DNA from: Burkholderia gladioli | Lineage (GTDB): Bacteria > Pseudomonadota > Gammaproteobacteria > Burkholderiales > Burkholderiaceae | Direction: 5' to 3' | DNA: 64,000 bases | NCBI RefSeq assembly: GCF_000959725.1 | Contig: NZ_CP009323.1 | Span: 2,604,001 to 2,668,000 of the forward strand | Shown here: positions 18,256 to 27,207 of the stretch, one piece after another | How positions within the stretch are numbered: the first letter of the stretch is position 1 | Layout: every line of letters starts with the position of its first letter | Notes under the pieces: generated by a model | Database searches by the model: none | Seen by the model: only the letters and a program-made list of their open reading frames with translations | What the model was told of the DNA's origin: nothing | Program-made: the position numbers and the translations under genes

Positions 18256-18978
18256 TCAGTTGGCCAGCAACAGGAAGATCGCCGGGCGCTTCTGCAGGTT
18301 CGGCGCCGGCGCCTTTTTCCAGTCGGCCGCGCTGCGACTGAGGATGGTCTCGGTCTCGAGCGTCAGGTCGGCCGCCACGCAGATCAGCGTGGACGGCGCG
18401 CAGGTCGCCACCAGCGTCTCCAGCATGGCCTGGTTGCGATACGGCGTCTCGATGAAGATTTCCGTCTCGCGGGCCTTGCGCGACTGCTGCTCCAGCTCGC
18501 GCAGGCGCTTGGCGCGGGCCGCCGGGTCCACCGGCAGGTAGCCGTGGAAGGCGAAGGTCTGGCCGTTCAGGCCGGAGGCCATCAGCGCCAGCAGGATCGA
18601 GCTCGGCCCGACCAGCGGCACCACCTTCACGCCGCGCTCGTGGGCGCGGCGCACCAGCAGGGCGCCCGGATCGGCCACCGCCGGGCAGCCCGCCTCGGAT
18701 ACCAGCCCGCCGTCGGCGCCGGCCAGGATCGGCGCCAGCAGCCGGTCGATCTCGCCCGACGGCGTCTTCACGTTCAGCTCGCGGATCTCGATCTCCTGGA
18801 TCGGCCGTTCGGTGCCGACCTTCTTCAGGAAGGCGCGCGTGGTCTTGGCGTTTTCGCCGATGTAGTAGCCGAGCGAGGCGGCGCGGGCCTGCACGGCGGC
18901 CGGCAGCACGGCGGCCAGCATCGCGGCCTCGCCCTCGCCGAGGGTATTGGGGATCAGGTAGAGCGTGCCGGCCTTCAT
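18256..18978 (-). CDS. SAM-dependent methyltransferase, tetrapyrrole methylase (RsmI-like) family
   Basis: A 240-aa member of the family that includes RsmI, the 16S rRNA C1402 2'-O-methyltransferase. It has the N-terminal GTLYLIPNTLGE strand (RsmI: LYVVATPIGN), the loop LVSEAGCPAVADPG (RsmI: LISDAGTPLISDPG), VVPLVGPSSILLALMASG, and FIETPYRNQAMLETL. It is about 45 residues shorter than RsmI, lacking the C-terminal part, so it is a paralog whose substrate is unproved. ATG 18978 overlaps the Maf gene stop by 4 bases. Confidence 0.85.
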   Translation of the reverse strand: MKAGTLYLIPNTLGEGEAAMLAAVLPAAVQARAASLGYYIGENAKTTRAFLKKVGTERPIQEIEIRELNVKTPSGEIDRLLAPILAGADGGLVSEAGCPAVADPGALLVRRAHERGVKVVPLVGPSSILLALMASGLNGQTFAFHGYLPVDPAARAKRLRELEQQSRKARETEIFIETPYRNQAMLETLVATCAPSTLICVAADLTLETETILSRSAADWKKAPAPNLQKRPAIFLLLAN

Positions 18979-19598
18979 GCGCGTGCCTCCGTGGCGAACG
19001 GCGAGATGCCGGCCTCGGCCAGCATGCGGGTGAGCGCGATCAGCGGCAGGCCGACCAGCGCGGTTGGGTCGTTCGAGTCGATCGCCTCCAGCAGGGCGAT
19101 GCCGAGCCCCTCGGATTTCGCGCTGCCGGCCACGTCGTAAGGCGTTTCGGCGCGCAGGTAGGCGTCCAGGTCGGCGTCGGACAGGCAGCGGAACCGCACG
19201 CGCGTGACCACGTCCTCGACCTGGGCAAGGTCGCTGCGGCTGTCGTAGACGCACAGCGCGCTGTGGAATTCGACCTCGCGGCCGCGCATCGCCTGCAACT
19301 GCTCGAGCGCGCGCTGGTGGGTGCCGGGCTTGCCGACCTGGCGGCCGTCGAAGGTCGCGACCTGGTCGGAGCCGATCACCACGACGCCCTCGGGGGCCTC
19401 GACCCGGGCCGCGACCGCGCGCGCCTTGGCGGCGGCCAGGCGCAGCGCGGTGTCGGCCGGCGATTCGCCGGCCAGCGGGGTTTCGTCGAGATCGGGCGTG
19501 ACGACCTCGAAGGCGAGCCGCAGGCGCTCGAGCAACTCGCGCCGATAGCGGGAACTGGACGCCAGGATCAGCCTGGGCGGACGGGAAAACGTGGTCAT
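18975..19598 (-). CDS. Maf family nucleotide pyrophosphatase, YceF type
   Basis: A 207-aa Maf protein. These enzymes hydrolyse non-canonical or modified nucleotides; the YceF subgroup prefers 7-methyl-GTP. Visible motifs are LILASSSRYRRELLERL at residues 9-25, the GSDQVATFDGRQVGKPG segment with the catalytic Asp near residue 75, and the C-terminal VAGSAKSEGLGIALLEAIDS. The SSRYRREL sequence follows the YceF pattern (STSPWRRALL in E. coli) rather than the YhdE pattern. It is divergent from yceD, as in many proteobacteria, with a shared 272-base promoter region. Confidence 0.88.
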   Translation of the reverse strand: MTTFSRPPRLILASSSRYRRELLERLRLAFEVVTPDLDETPLAGESPADTALRLAAAKARAVAARVEAPEGVVVIGSDQVATFDGRQVGKPGTHQRALEQLQAMRGREVEFHSALCVYDSRSDLAQVEDVVTRVRFRCLSDADLDAYLRAETPYDVAGSAKSEGLGIALLEAIDSNDPTALVGLPLIALTRMLAEAGISPFATEARA

Positions 19599-19652
19599 GG
19601 CGGGATGTCGGGAGGGGCGTCGCGGCTCGGCGCGACGCCGCCGGTTAAGTAA

Positions 19653-19681
19653 TTGACTCGAAAAGATAAAACGGATATAGT
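19653..19681 (+). promoter_or_regulatory. sigma-70 promoter for yceD-rpmF
   Basis: TTGACT (19653-19658) and TATAGT (19676-19681) are separated by exactly 17 bases and lie in the most AT-rich stretch of this intergenic region. Transcription would begin near 19688 and give yceD a leader of about 180 bases. Confidence 0.75.
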
Positions 19682-19870
19682 TTTGCGCTTTTCATCGGCA
19701 GCGACGCCGATGCTTCGTCGAAAGGCCCGCAAGACCCTTGCAGGCCGGGGCTCCACCCCGGCGCACGGGGCCCGACGGCCCGGTACTGGCGGCCGGCGCG
19801 GCGAAAACTGGGCGCTGCCGGATAATGCCGGGTAGTGGAACCGGGTGCTGAATCACACGCAGGAGCGCAC

Positions 19871-20518
19871 ATGAATCCTTCTTCTGGCAAACCTGCGGTA
19901 TCGCTGGATCCGCATCTGGTCGACCTGTTCGAATTCGCCCGCAGTGCCCGGCAATCGGCAGGCGCGGTGCGGCTCTCGCAACTGCCGCGCATGTTAAACG
20001 AAGTGCCGGCCGACGCGCCAGATCGCGATGCCGCGTTCACGTGGCAGGCGGAAGGGTCGACCCAGTCCGAATTGCAGGATGACGGGACCGAAGGTCAGCA
20101 GCCGTATCTGCGGCTCGCGCTGCACGGCACCGCGTGGCTCGAATGCCAGCGCTGCATGACGCCGTACCCGCAGGCCTTCGATATCGACATGGTGTATCGG
20201 ATCGTCGCGACCGAAGAGGAAGCGGAAGCGATTCCCCTCGACGAGAACGATGAAGTCGATGTGATCGTGGGCTCGCGCCAGTTCGATCTCGTCGACTTGA
20301 TCGAAGAGGAGTTGTTGCTCTCGCTGCCGCTGGTACCGAAGCACGAGGTCTGTCCCTCGGTCCACGAAAGCCTGACATCGGGGGTCAGCGGTCCCGCCGC
20401 CGATGCCGAGGCCTTCGATGAAGCCGAGGAACCGGCCGGTGAAGCAAGCGGCGAAGCGCGCCCCAACCCGTTCGCGGCGCTCGAGGCGCTCAAGCGGGAC
20501 GGCGACAAGAAACACTGA
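19871..20518 (+). CDS. YceD family protein (DUF177), rRNA-associated
   Basis: A 215-aa DUF177 protein. Members are found upstream of rpmF throughout bacteria and have been linked to 23S rRNA accumulation. The conserved Cys pair sits in ECQRCMTPYPQAFDIDM near residue 95 and a third Cys in VPKHEVCPSVHE near residue 165. The N-terminal region is basic, the C-terminal part acidic. ATG 19871 has CAGGAG 7 bases upstream and is preferred over an in-frame ATG at 19835 that would add 12 residues. Followed by rpmF after 99 bases. Confidence 0.85.
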   Translation: MNPSSGKPAVSLDPHLVDLFEFARSARQSAGAVRLSQLPRMLNEVPADAPDRDAAFTWQAEGSTQSELQDDGTEGQQPYLRLALHGTAWLECQRCMTPYPQAFDIDMVYRIVATEEEAEAIPLDENDEVDVIVGSRQFDLVDLIEEELLLSLPLVPKHEVCPSVHESLTSGVSGPAADAEAFDEAEEPAGEASGEARPNPFAALEALKRDGDKKH

Positions 20519-20584
20519 GGTAGGTTGGAGCACGGGAAGGCGTCGGGCGGTAGTGCCCGGGTAGGATGGCGCCGGATCGGGCTG

Positions 20585-20593
20585 TGTTAGAAT
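20585..20593 (+). promoter_or_regulatory. candidate extended -10 promoter for rpmF
   Basis: TGT directly followed by TAGAAT (20585-20593) forms an extended -10 element 25 bases before the rpmF start. No convincing -35 hexamer was seen, which is usual for this promoter type. Confidence 0.4.
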
Positions 20594-20617
20594 CCGGAAA
20601 ATTTTTAGGAGTTAGTC

Positions 20618-20797
20618 ATGGCAGTTCAGCAAAACAAGAAGTCGCCGTCCAAGCGCGGCATGCACCGTTCGCACGATTTCCTGACGACCACCCCGCTGGC
20701 CGTCGAGCCGAGCACGGGTGAAGTGCATATGCGTCACCACATCAGCCCGAACGGCTACTATCGCGGCAAGAAAGTCGTCAAGACGAAGAACGACTAA
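20618..20797 (+). CDS. rpmF: 50S ribosomal protein L32
   Basis: A 59-aa basic ribosomal protein, starting [17 protein letters not shown] and ending [12 protein letters not shown], full length for betaproteobacterial L32. It is the Zn-free form: no Cys residues are present. The ribosome binding site TAGGAG lies 9 bases before the ATG. The gene is between yceD and plsX as in E. coli and is followed by an intrinsic terminator, so excess L32 mRNA can be made without transcribing the whole fab cluster. Confidence 0.97.
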   Translation: MAVQQNKKSPSKRGMHRSHDFLTTTPLAVEPSTGEVHMRHHISPNGYYRGKKVVKTKND

Positions 20798-20885
20798 GCA
20801 CGTTTCGTCGCGCTCGCCCGCATGCTTTCGGGCTCATCCAGCGTGACGACCGGTTCGCTTGACACTTTCCTGGCTCAACAAGAAG

Positions 20886-20910
20886 GCGGCATTCAACTGC
20901 CGCTTTTTTG
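20886..20910 (+). terminator. intrinsic terminator between rpmF and plsX
   Basis: Stem GCGGCA (20886-20891) / TGCCGC (20898-20903) with a 6-base loop, followed by six T residues. It ends 23 bases before the plsX start, so it likely works as a partial terminator inside the cluster. Confidence 0.8.
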
Positions 20911-20932
20911 TGCCTGAAATTCGTCGCACTCC

Positions 20933-22039
20933 ATGACAGTAAAGCTCACGATCGATTGCATGGGAGGCGACCACGGCCCGTCCGTGACCGTTCCCGCGGC
21001 AGTCAAGTTTGTGCGTGCGCATCCCGATGCGCACCTGATGCTGGTCGGCATCGATACCGCGATCCGCGCCCAGCTCAAGAAACTCAAGGCGCTCGACGAT
21101 CCCTCGCTGTCGATTGTTCCGGCCACGGAAGTCGTCGCGATGGACGATTCCGTCGAGGTCGCGCTGCGCCGGAAGAAAGATTCCTCGATGCGCGTCGCGC
21201 TGAACCACGTCAAGGACGGCGAGGCGCAGGCCTGCGTCTCGGCCGGCAACACCGGCGCCCTGATGGCCGTGTCGCGCTACGTGCTCAAGACGCTGCCCGG
21301 CATCGAGCGGCCGGCGATCGCGTTCGCGCTGCCGAATCCGACCGGCTACACGATGATGCTCGACCTCGGCGCCAACGTCGATTGCGAGCCTCAGCATCTG
21401 CTGCAGTTCGCCGAAATGGGGCATGCGCTGGTCGCGGCCCTGGAGGGCAAGGATCGTCCGACGATCGGCCTGCTCAACATCGGCGAGGAGATGATCAAGG
21501 GCAACGACACGATCAAGCGCGCCGGCGAACTGCTGCGCGCCAGCACGCTGAACTTCCGCGGTAACGTCGAAGGCGACGACATCTACAAGGGTACGGTGGA
21601 CGTGATCGTCTGCGACGGCTTTGTCGGCAATGTCGCGCTCAAGACCTCGGAAGGCCTGGCGCAGATGCTCGCCAACATCATCAAGGAAGAGTTCAGCCGC
21701 TCGCTGATGAGCAAGCTGATGGCCGTGCTCGCGCTGCCGGTGCTGCTGCGCTTCAAGCGCCGCGTCGATCACCGCCAGTACAACGGCGCGGCCTTGCTGG
21801 GCCTGCGCAGCCTGGTGATCAAGAGCCACGGTTCGGCCGATGCCTACGCGTTTGAGTGGGCCATCAAACGCGGGTATGATGCGGTCAAAAATGGCGTGCT
21901 GGAGCGCCTTTCCCGGGCCATGGCGGAAAACGCGATGCCGCTTGGCGAAAGCGGTCACGACGCGGGCGGTGCCGGTCAGGCAGGTCCGTCTGCAGGCCAG
22001 CAGGCCGAGCCTTCCGCCGCTTTATCCTCTAAAGCTTAA
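20933..22039 (+). CDS. plsX: phosphate acyltransferase PlsX
   Basis: Makes acyl-phosphate from acyl-ACP, the first step of PlsX/PlsY phospholipid synthesis. The 368 aa begin with the family hallmark [10 protein letters not shown] and include [16 protein letters not shown] near residue 105, [13 protein letters not shown] near residue 180 and [15 protein letters not shown] near residue 225. The last 40 residues are a Gly/Ala/Gln-rich tail beyond the conserved domain. It is a soluble, peripheral membrane protein. The stop codon abuts the fabH ATG with no spacing, so the two are translationally coupled. Confidence 0.97.
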   Translation: MTVKLTIDCMGGDHGPSVTVPAAVKFVRAHPDAHLMLVGIDTAIRAQLKKLKALDDPSLSIVPATEVVAMDDSVEVALRRKKDSSMRVALNHVKDGEAQACVSAGNTGALMAVSRYVLKTLPGIERPAIAFALPNPTGYTMMLDLGANVDCEPQHLLQFAEMGHALVAALEGKDRPTIGLLNIGEEMIKGNDTIKRAGELLRASTLNFRGNVEGDDIYKGTVDVIVCDGFVGNVALKTSEGLAQMLANIIKEEFSRSLMSKLMAVLALPVLLRFKRRVDHRQYNGAALLGLRSLVIKSHGSADAYAFEWAIKRGYDAVKNGVLERLSRAMAENAMPLGESGHDAGGAGQAGPSAGQQAEPSAALSSKA

Positions 22040-23029
22040 ATGGCCCAATCGACTCTCTATTCCCGCGTGCTCGGCACGGGCAGCTACCTGCCGCCCAACC
22101 GAGTCACGAACCAGGCGCTCGCCGAGCGTCTCGCGAAGGACGGCATCGAAACCAGCGACGAATGGATCGTGGCGCGCACCGGCATCCATGCGCGCCATTT
22201 CGCCGATCCCGACGTGACCACCAGCGATCTCGCGCTGATCGCCGCGCAGCGCGCCATCGAGGCGGCCGACATCGATCCGCAGTCGATCGATCTGATCATT
22301 GTCGCCACGTCCACCCCTGATTTCGTTTTTCCCAGCACTGCCTGCCTGCTGCAGAATAAGCTCGGCATCCGCAACGGCGGTGCCGCGTTCGACGTGCAGG
22401 CGGTCTGCTCGGGCTTCGCCTACGCGATCGCCACGGCCGACAGCTTCATCCGCAGTGGCCAGCATCGCAACGCGCTGGTGATCGGGGCGGAAACCTTCTC
22501 GCGCATCCTCGATTTCAAGGATCGGACCACTTGCGTGCTGTTCGGCGACGGTGCCGGCGCGGTGGTGCTGTCGGCCTCCGAGGAGCCCGGCATCCTGGGC
22601 AGCGCGCTGCATGCCGACGGCAGCTACTCGCACATCCTCTGCACGCCCGGCAACGTCAACGGCGGCGTGATCGCGGGCAGCGCCTTCCTGCACATGGACG
22701 GCCAGGCGGTGTTCAAGCTCGCCGTGAACGTGCTGGAGAAGGTCGCTGTCGAGGCGCTGGAGAAGGCCGGCCTCACGGCCGACCAGGTCGATTGGCTGAT
22801 TCCGCACCAGGCCAATATCCGTATCATGACCAGCACCTGCCGCAAGCTCGGGCTGCCGCAGGAGCGCATGGTCGTCACCGTCGGCGAGCACGGCAACACC
22901 TCGGCCGCCTCGATCCCGCTCGCGCTCGACGTGGCGGTGCGCGACGGCCGCATCCAGCGCGGCCAGACCGTGCTGATCGAAGGCGTCGGCGGCGGCTTCA
23001 CGTGGGGCGCTTCGGTATTCCGCTTCTGA
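22040..23029 (+). CDS. fabH: beta-ketoacyl-ACP synthase III
   Basis: Condenses acetyl-CoA with malonyl-ACP to begin type II fatty acid synthesis. The 329 aa carry the catalytic Cys in [17 protein letters not shown], the His in [12 protein letters not shown] and the Asn in [11 protein letters not shown], the Cys-His-Asn triad of FabH. Length and the terminal [13 protein letters not shown] are standard. Member of the plsX-fabHDG-acpP cluster; fabD follows after 67 bases. Confidence 0.97.
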   Translation: MAQSTLYSRVLGTGSYLPPNRVTNQALAERLAKDGIETSDEWIVARTGIHARHFADPDVTTSDLALIAAQRAIEAADIDPQSIDLIIVATSTPDFVFPSTACLLQNKLGIRNGGAAFDVQAVCSGFAYAIATADSFIRSGQHRNALVIGAETFSRILDFKDRTTCVLFGDGAGAVVLSASEEPGILGSALHADGSYSHILCTPGNVNGGVIAGSAFLHMDGQAVFKLAVNVLEKVAVEALEKAGLTADQVDWLIPHQANIRIMTSTCRKLGLPQERMVVTVGEHGNTSAASIPLALDVAVRDGRIQRGQTVLIEGVGGGFTWGASVFRF

Positions 23030-23096
23030 GCGGCCGCGCCTTGCCGGCAGGCGCGCCCGATCGGCGCGCGGTCTGAACGTTTCAAAAGAGGACGAG

Positions 23097-24029
23097 ATGA
23101 AATTCGCATTTGTTTTCCCCGGGCAGGGTTCGCAGGCGGTCGGCATGCTCAACGCATTCGCCGAGCTCGCCGTGGTGCGCGAGACCGTGCAGGAGGCGTC
23201 CGATGCACTGGGCCAGGATCTCGGCAAGCTGATCGCCGAGGGGCCGGCCGAAGAACTCAACCTGACCACCAACACGCAGCCGGTGATGCTGACCGCCGCC
23301 TACGCCTGCTATCGCGCCTGGCAAGAGGCGGGCGGCCCGGCGCCGTCGATCGTCGCGGGCCACAGCCTGGGCGAATACACGGCGCTGGTGGCGGCCGGCG
23401 CGCTGGCTTTCCGCGATGCGGTGCCGCTGGTGCGATTCCGCGCCCAGGCGATGCAGAACGCGGTGCCGGTCGGCGAGGGCGGCATGGCCGCGATCCTCGG
23501 CCTGGACGACGACACGGTGCGCGCGGTCTGCGCGGAAGCCGCGGCGGCCGGCGTGGTCGAGGCGGTCAACTTCAATGCGCCCGCGCAGGTGGTGATCGCC
23601 GGCGCCAAGGCCGCGGTCGAGAAGGCCTGCGAGATCGCCAAGGCGAAGGGCGCCAAGCGCGCGCTGCCGTTGCCGGTGTCGGCGCCGTTCCATTCCTCGC
23701 TGCTCAAGCCGGCTTCCGATCAACTGCGCGACTACCTGGCGACGGTCACGATCGACGCGCCGCGCATCCCGGTGGTCAACAACATCGACGTGGCAGTCGT
23801 GTCGGACCCCGCCGCGATCAAGGACGCGCTGGTTCGCCAGGCCGCCGGCCCGGTGCGCTGGGTCGAATGCGTGCGTCATATCGCCGGCACCGGCGTCACG
23901 CAACTGGTCGAATGCGGCCCAGGCAAGGTGCTCACCGGCCTGACCAAGCGCATCGACGGCGAGCTGGCGGGCGCGGCCGTGTACGATCCAGCCACGCTCG
24001 ACGACGTGCTCAAGCTCGTCACGGCCTGA
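23097..24029 (+). CDS. fabD: malonyl-CoA:ACP transacylase
   Basis: Loads malonyl groups from CoA onto acyl carrier protein. The 310-aa protein has the N-terminal FVFPGQGSQAVGM, the nucleophile Ser in VAGHSLGEYTALVAAG near residue 92, the Arg of VRFRAQAMQ and the catalytic His in VSAPFHSSLLKP near residue 200. Ribosome binding site GAGGA lies 7 bases before the ATG. Third gene of the fab cluster, followed by fabG after 60 bases. Confidence 0.97.
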   Translation: MKFAFVFPGQGSQAVGMLNAFAELAVVRETVQEASDALGQDLGKLIAEGPAEELNLTTNTQPVMLTAAYACYRAWQEAGGPAPSIVAGHSLGEYTALVAAGALAFRDAVPLVRFRAQAMQNAVPVGEGGMAAILGLDDDTVRAVCAEAAAAGVVEAVNFNAPAQVVIAGAKAAVEKACEIAKAKGAKRALPLPVSAPFHSSLLKPASDQLRDYLATVTIDAPRIPVVNNIDVAVVSDPAAIKDALVRQAAGPVRWVECVRHIAGTGVTQLVECGPGKVLTGLTKRIDGELAGAAVYDPATLDDVLKLVTA

Positions 24030-24089
24030 GCGGCCGCGCGGTGCCTCGGCGCCGCGGCGAGCCACGATTCATCCGACTCACGGACCAAC

Positions 24090-24839
24090 ATGGACAAGAC
24101 TCTCGACAAACAGGTGGCGATCGTGACCGGCGCCTCGCGCGGCATCGGCCGGGCGATCGCGCTCGAACTCGCGCGCCAGGGCGCCACGGTGATCGGCACG
24201 GCGACCAGCGAAGCGGGTGCCCAGGGCATCGGCGCGGCGCTGGCCGAAGCCGGCCTGGCCGGCCGCGGCGCGGTGCTCGACGTCAACGACGCGGCCTCGG
24301 CCGAGGCGCTGATCGATTCGACCGTCAAGGAATTCGGCCGTCTCGACATCCTCGTCAATAACGCCGGCATCACGCAGGATCAGCTCGCGATGCGCATGAA
24401 GGACGACGACTGGGACGCGGTGATCGACACCAACCTGAAGTCGGTGTTCCGCCTCTCGCGCGGCGTGCTGCGCCCGATGATGAAGGCCCGCGGCGGGCGC
24501 ATCATCAACATCACCTCGGTGGTCGGCTCGCTCGGCAATCCGGGCCAGGCCAACTACGCGGCCGCCAAGGCCGGCGTGGCGGGCCTCACCCGCGCGCTGG
24601 CGCGCGAGATCGGCAGCCGCGGCATCACCGTCAACTGCGTGGCCCCCGGCTTCATCGACACCGACATGACCAAGTCGCTGCCCGAGGAGCAACAGGCCGC
24701 GCTGAAAACCCAGATTCCGCTCGGGCGCCTCGGCAGCACCGACGATATCGCTCACGCCGTCGCGTTCCTCGCCTCGCCGCTTGCCGGGTATATCACTGGC
24801 ACGACGCTGCATGTGAACGGCGGCATGTACATGTCGTAA
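24090..24839 (+). CDS. fabG: 3-oxoacyl-ACP reductase
   Basis: NADPH-dependent reduction of beta-ketoacyl-ACP in fatty acid elongation. The 249-aa short-chain dehydrogenase has the cofactor motif VTGASRGIGRAIALELARQG near residue 13, NNAGIT, the catalytic Ser in INITSVVGSLGNPGQ, and the Tyr-x3-Lys pair in NYAAAKAGVAGLTRALA. The C-terminus GGMYMS matches the FabG standard. Gene position between fabD and acpP confirms the assignment over other SDR enzymes. Confidence 0.97.
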   Translation: MDKTLDKQVAIVTGASRGIGRAIALELARQGATVIGTATSEAGAQGIGAALAEAGLAGRGAVLDVNDAASAEALIDSTVKEFGRLDILVNNAGITQDQLAMRMKDDDWDAVIDTNLKSVFRLSRGVLRPMMKARGGRIINITSVVGSLGNPGQANYAAAKAGVAGLTRALAREIGSRGITVNCVAPGFIDTDMTKSLPEEQQAALKTQIPLGRLGSTDDIAHAVAFLASPLAGYITGTTLHVNGGMYMS

Positions 24840-24917
24840 CGGAATTCGTTTACCATCCGCGCCGTACGTCGGATGGAGGCGCCTCGAGCGCCTCTCGAAC
24901 CGCAACGCCGGCGCGCA

Positions 24918-24945
24918 TTTTTGGCGGCATCAAACCTGATAAAAT
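24918..24945 (+). promoter_or_regulatory. candidate acpP promoter
   Basis: TTTTTG (24918-24923) and TAAAAT (24940-24945) are 16 bases apart in an AT-rich patch about 40 bases before acpP. acpP is usually expressed more strongly than its neighbours, and a separate promoter is known in E. coli. The -35 match is weak. Confidence 0.4.
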
Positions 24946-24984
24946 GCGCGCACTTGTAAATCTGAACTTTCCCTCGGAGGGGTA

Positions 24985-25224
24985 ATGGACAACATCGAAC
25001 AACGTGTCAAGAAGATCGTCGCCGAGCAACTGGGCGTCGCCGAAGGCGAAATCAAGAACGAAGCCTCGTTCGTGAACGACCTCGGCGCCGACTCGCTCGA
25101 CACGGTCGAGCTGGTCATGGCGCTCGAAGACGAGTTCGGCATGGAGATCCCGGACGAAGAGGCCGAGAAGATCACGACCGTTCAGCAAGCGATCGACTAC
25201 GCTCGCGCGAACGTCAAGGCCTAA
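24985..25224 (+). CDS. acpP: acyl carrier protein
   Basis: A 79-aa, highly acidic four-helix carrier. The phosphopantetheine attachment Ser lies in [17 protein letters not shown] near residue 38. It carries growing acyl chains for the FabH/FabD/FabG/FabF enzymes encoded around it and is modified by AcpS, encoded at 38306 in this window. A strong GGAGGGG ribosome binding site lies 5 bases upstream. A terminator separates it from fabF. Confidence 0.98.
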   Translation: MDNIEQRVKKIVAEQLGVAEGEIKNEASFVNDLGADSLDTVELVMALEDEFGMEIPDEEAEKITTVQQAIDYARANVKA

Positions 25225-25310
25225 GACCCGGCACGCCGTCAGCAACGTTTTTCGGAACGCTGCGTGGGCGCCAGATCTCGCCGCCGGCCTCGTTGCCGGC
25301 CGCGCTAACA

Positions 25311-25362
25311 GCCACAGGGCTCGCAGGGCTGGTACCTGCGGCCCCTGTGGCTTTTGTTTTTG
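25311..25362 (+). terminator. intrinsic terminator between acpP and fabF
   Basis: Outer stem GCCACAGGG (25311-25319) / CCCTGTGGC (25343-25351) and inner stem CGCAGG (25322-25327) / CCTGCG (25335-25340), then TTTTGTTTTT. The T tract ends 25 bases before the fabF start. Confidence 0.9.
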
Positions 25363-25386
25363 TCATCCAATGGAAAAGAGGGTACC

Positions 25387-26625
25387 GTGAGCCGCCGTCG
25401 AGTTGTCGTTACAGGCCTTGGGCTGATTTCGCCTGTTGGCAATAATGTTGCCGACGGTTGGGCCAATCTGGTCGCCGGTCGATCCGGCATCGCCAACATC
25501 ACCAAGTTCGACGCAACGAACTATTCGACCCGCTTCGCGGGCGAGGTGAAGGGCTTCAATGTCGAGGAATACCTGCCCGCGAAGGAAGCGCGCCACATGG
25601 ATACCTTCATCCATTACGGCATCGCGGCGGGCATGCAGGCCATGAAGGATTCGGGCATCGAGGTCACCGAGGAGAACGCGGAGCGCTTCGGCGTGGTCGT
25701 CGGCTCCGGCATCGGTGGCCTGCCGATGATCGAGGTCACGCAGACCGAACTGCTGAATCGCGGCCCGCGCCGCATTTCGCCGTTCTTCGTGCCGGCTTCG
25801 ATCATCAACATGATCTCCGGTCACCTGTCGATCAAGTTCGGCCTGAAGGGCCCGAACCTCGCGATCGTGACGGCCTGCACCACCGGCCTGCACTGCATCG
25901 GCGAGGCCGCGCGCCTGATCGAGTACGGCGACGCCGACCTGATGATCGCGGGCGGCGCCGAGGCGACCGTCTCGCCGCTGGGCATCGGCGGTTTCGCGGC
26001 CGCCCGCGCGCTGTCGCAGCGCAACGACGATCCGGCCACCGCCAGCCGTCCGTGGGACAAGGACCGCGACGGTTTCGTGCTGGGCGAGGGCGCCGGCGTG
26101 ATGGTGCTCGAGGAGTACGAGCATGCCAAGGCGCGCGGCGCGAAGATCTACGCCGAAGTGTCCGGCTACGGCATGAGCGCCGACGCCTATCACATGACCG
26201 CCCCGGTCGAGGATGGCGATGGCGCGCGCCGCTGCATGCTGGCCGCGCTGCGCAACGCCGGTGTCAATCCCGACGAGGTCAACTACCTGAACGCGCACGG
26301 CACCTCGACGCAGCTCGGCGACCTGGCCGAGACGATCGGCATCAAGCGCGCCTTCGGCGATCGCGCCAAGCAGATGGTGGTCAACTCGACCAAGTCGATG
26401 ACGGGTCACCTGCTCGGTGGCGCGGGCGGTCTCGAGTCGGTGTTCACGGTGCTGGCCGTGCACAACCAGGTCTCGCCGCCGACCATCAACATCTTCAATC
26501 AGGATCCCGAATGTGATCTCGATTACTGCGCGAACGAAGCGCGGGACATGAAGATCGACGTCGCGCTGAAGAACTCCTTCGGCTTTGGCGGGACTAACGG
26601 CACGCTGGTTTTCAAGCGTGCCTGA
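25387..26625 (+). CDS. fabF: beta-ketoacyl-ACP synthase II
   Basis: Elongating condensing enzyme of type II fatty acid synthesis. The 412 aa match FabF length. Catalytic residues: Cys in [18 protein letters not shown], His in [17 protein letters not shown], and His in [19 protein letters not shown] 25387 is chosen as the start: it follows AAAAGAGGG, and [12 protein letters not shown] aligns with the family N-terminus ([11 protein letters not shown]). An upstream in-frame TTG would lie within the terminator's T tract. Confidence 0.96.
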   Translation: MSRRRVVVTGLGLISPVGNNVADGWANLVAGRSGIANITKFDATNYSTRFAGEVKGFNVEEYLPAKEARHMDTFIHYGIAAGMQAMKDSGIEVTEENAERFGVVVGSGIGGLPMIEVTQTELLNRGPRRISPFFVPASIINMISGHLSIKFGLKGPNLAIVTACTTGLHCIGEAARLIEYGDADLMIAGGAEATVSPLGIGGFAAARALSQRNDDPATASRPWDKDRDGFVLGEGAGVMVLEEYEHAKARGAKIYAEVSGYGMSADAYHMTAPVEDGDGARRCMLAALRNAGVNPDEVNYLNAHGTSTQLGDLAETIGIKRAFGDRAKQMVVNSTKSMTGHLLGGAGGLESVFTVLAVHNQVSPPTINIFNQDPECDLDYCANEARDMKIDVALKNSFGFGGTNGTLVFKRA

Positions 26626-26636
26626 AGCGGGATCGC

Positions 26637-27119
26637 TTGACGGGTCCCTCCCTCCTGTCTTCCTCCGGCACGCAGCCTGTCGCGCTGCGTGCCTCGGCGA
26701 CGCTGCGCGTCGTGCTGGCGGCCTTCGTCGCGCTATGCGCGGCGGCGGCTGGCGGTACCGCGCTGCAACTGGCCGACGGCCAGTTCGCCGGGAAGATCGG
26801 AGCGGTGTTCGTCGGGTTGCTGACCGCCGCGAGTCTCGCGTCGGTCGCGCGTGAAACCTGCGCGCGCCGGATCCCGGCCGCGCTGCGTATCGAGCCGGCC
26901 ACCGGCACGCTCGCCGCCTACGATCACGCGGGCCGGCGGGTGGCGCACGGTGCCGTGGTCCGCTGCACGCATTGGGCGGACTGGCTGCTGGTGCTGGCGA
27001 TCGCTCGCGAGCGCGGCGCCCCGGTGGCGCTGCTGGTACCGGCCGATGCGCTCGACATGGCGGCGTTCCGCGCCCTGTCGGTGCTCGGCAGGCGCCCGGG
27101 GCGGGCCGGACGAGGCTGA
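26637..27119 (+). CDS. YgfX-like small inner-membrane protein
   Basis: A 160-aa protein between fabF and rpoE, starting with TTG 26637 (no in-frame ATG or better start). Two transmembrane helices (about residues 22-45 and 52-72) are followed by a soluble beta-rich domain: LRIEPATGTLAAYDHAGRR, VVRCTHWADWLLVLAIA and LLVPADALDMAAFRALSVLGRR. That last segment resembles the LLxxDSLPxxAFRRLRVxLR end of YgfX (also called CptA), a protein paired with a small flavinylation factor in E. coli. The match is by eye and the partner gene is not adjacent, so function remains open. Confidence 0.6.
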   Translation: MTGPSLLSSSGTQPVALRASATLRVVLAAFVALCAAAAGGTALQLADGQFAGKIGAVFVGLLTAASLASVARETCARRIPAALRIEPATGTLAAYDHAGRRVAHGAVVRCTHWADWLLVLAIARERGAPVALLVPADALDMAAFRALSVLGRRPGRAGRG

Positions 27120-27159
27120 GGGCGCGCGCCGCGCGGTTTCGCGGCAGGTCGCAGGGCGT

Positions 27160-27168
27160 TGCTACAAT
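27160..27168 (+). promoter_or_regulatory. extended -10 promoter of rpoE
   Basis: TGC directly followed by TACAAT (27160-27168), a consensus extended -10 element, 39 bases before the rpoE GTG. No sigma-E type GAACTT...TCTGA signature was seen here, so autoregulation by sigma-E is not evident from this stretch. Confidence 0.5.
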
Positions 27169-27207
27169 GGCGCTCCGCGTTGCATCCCTAGTTAACGGAT
27201 TTGTCAG

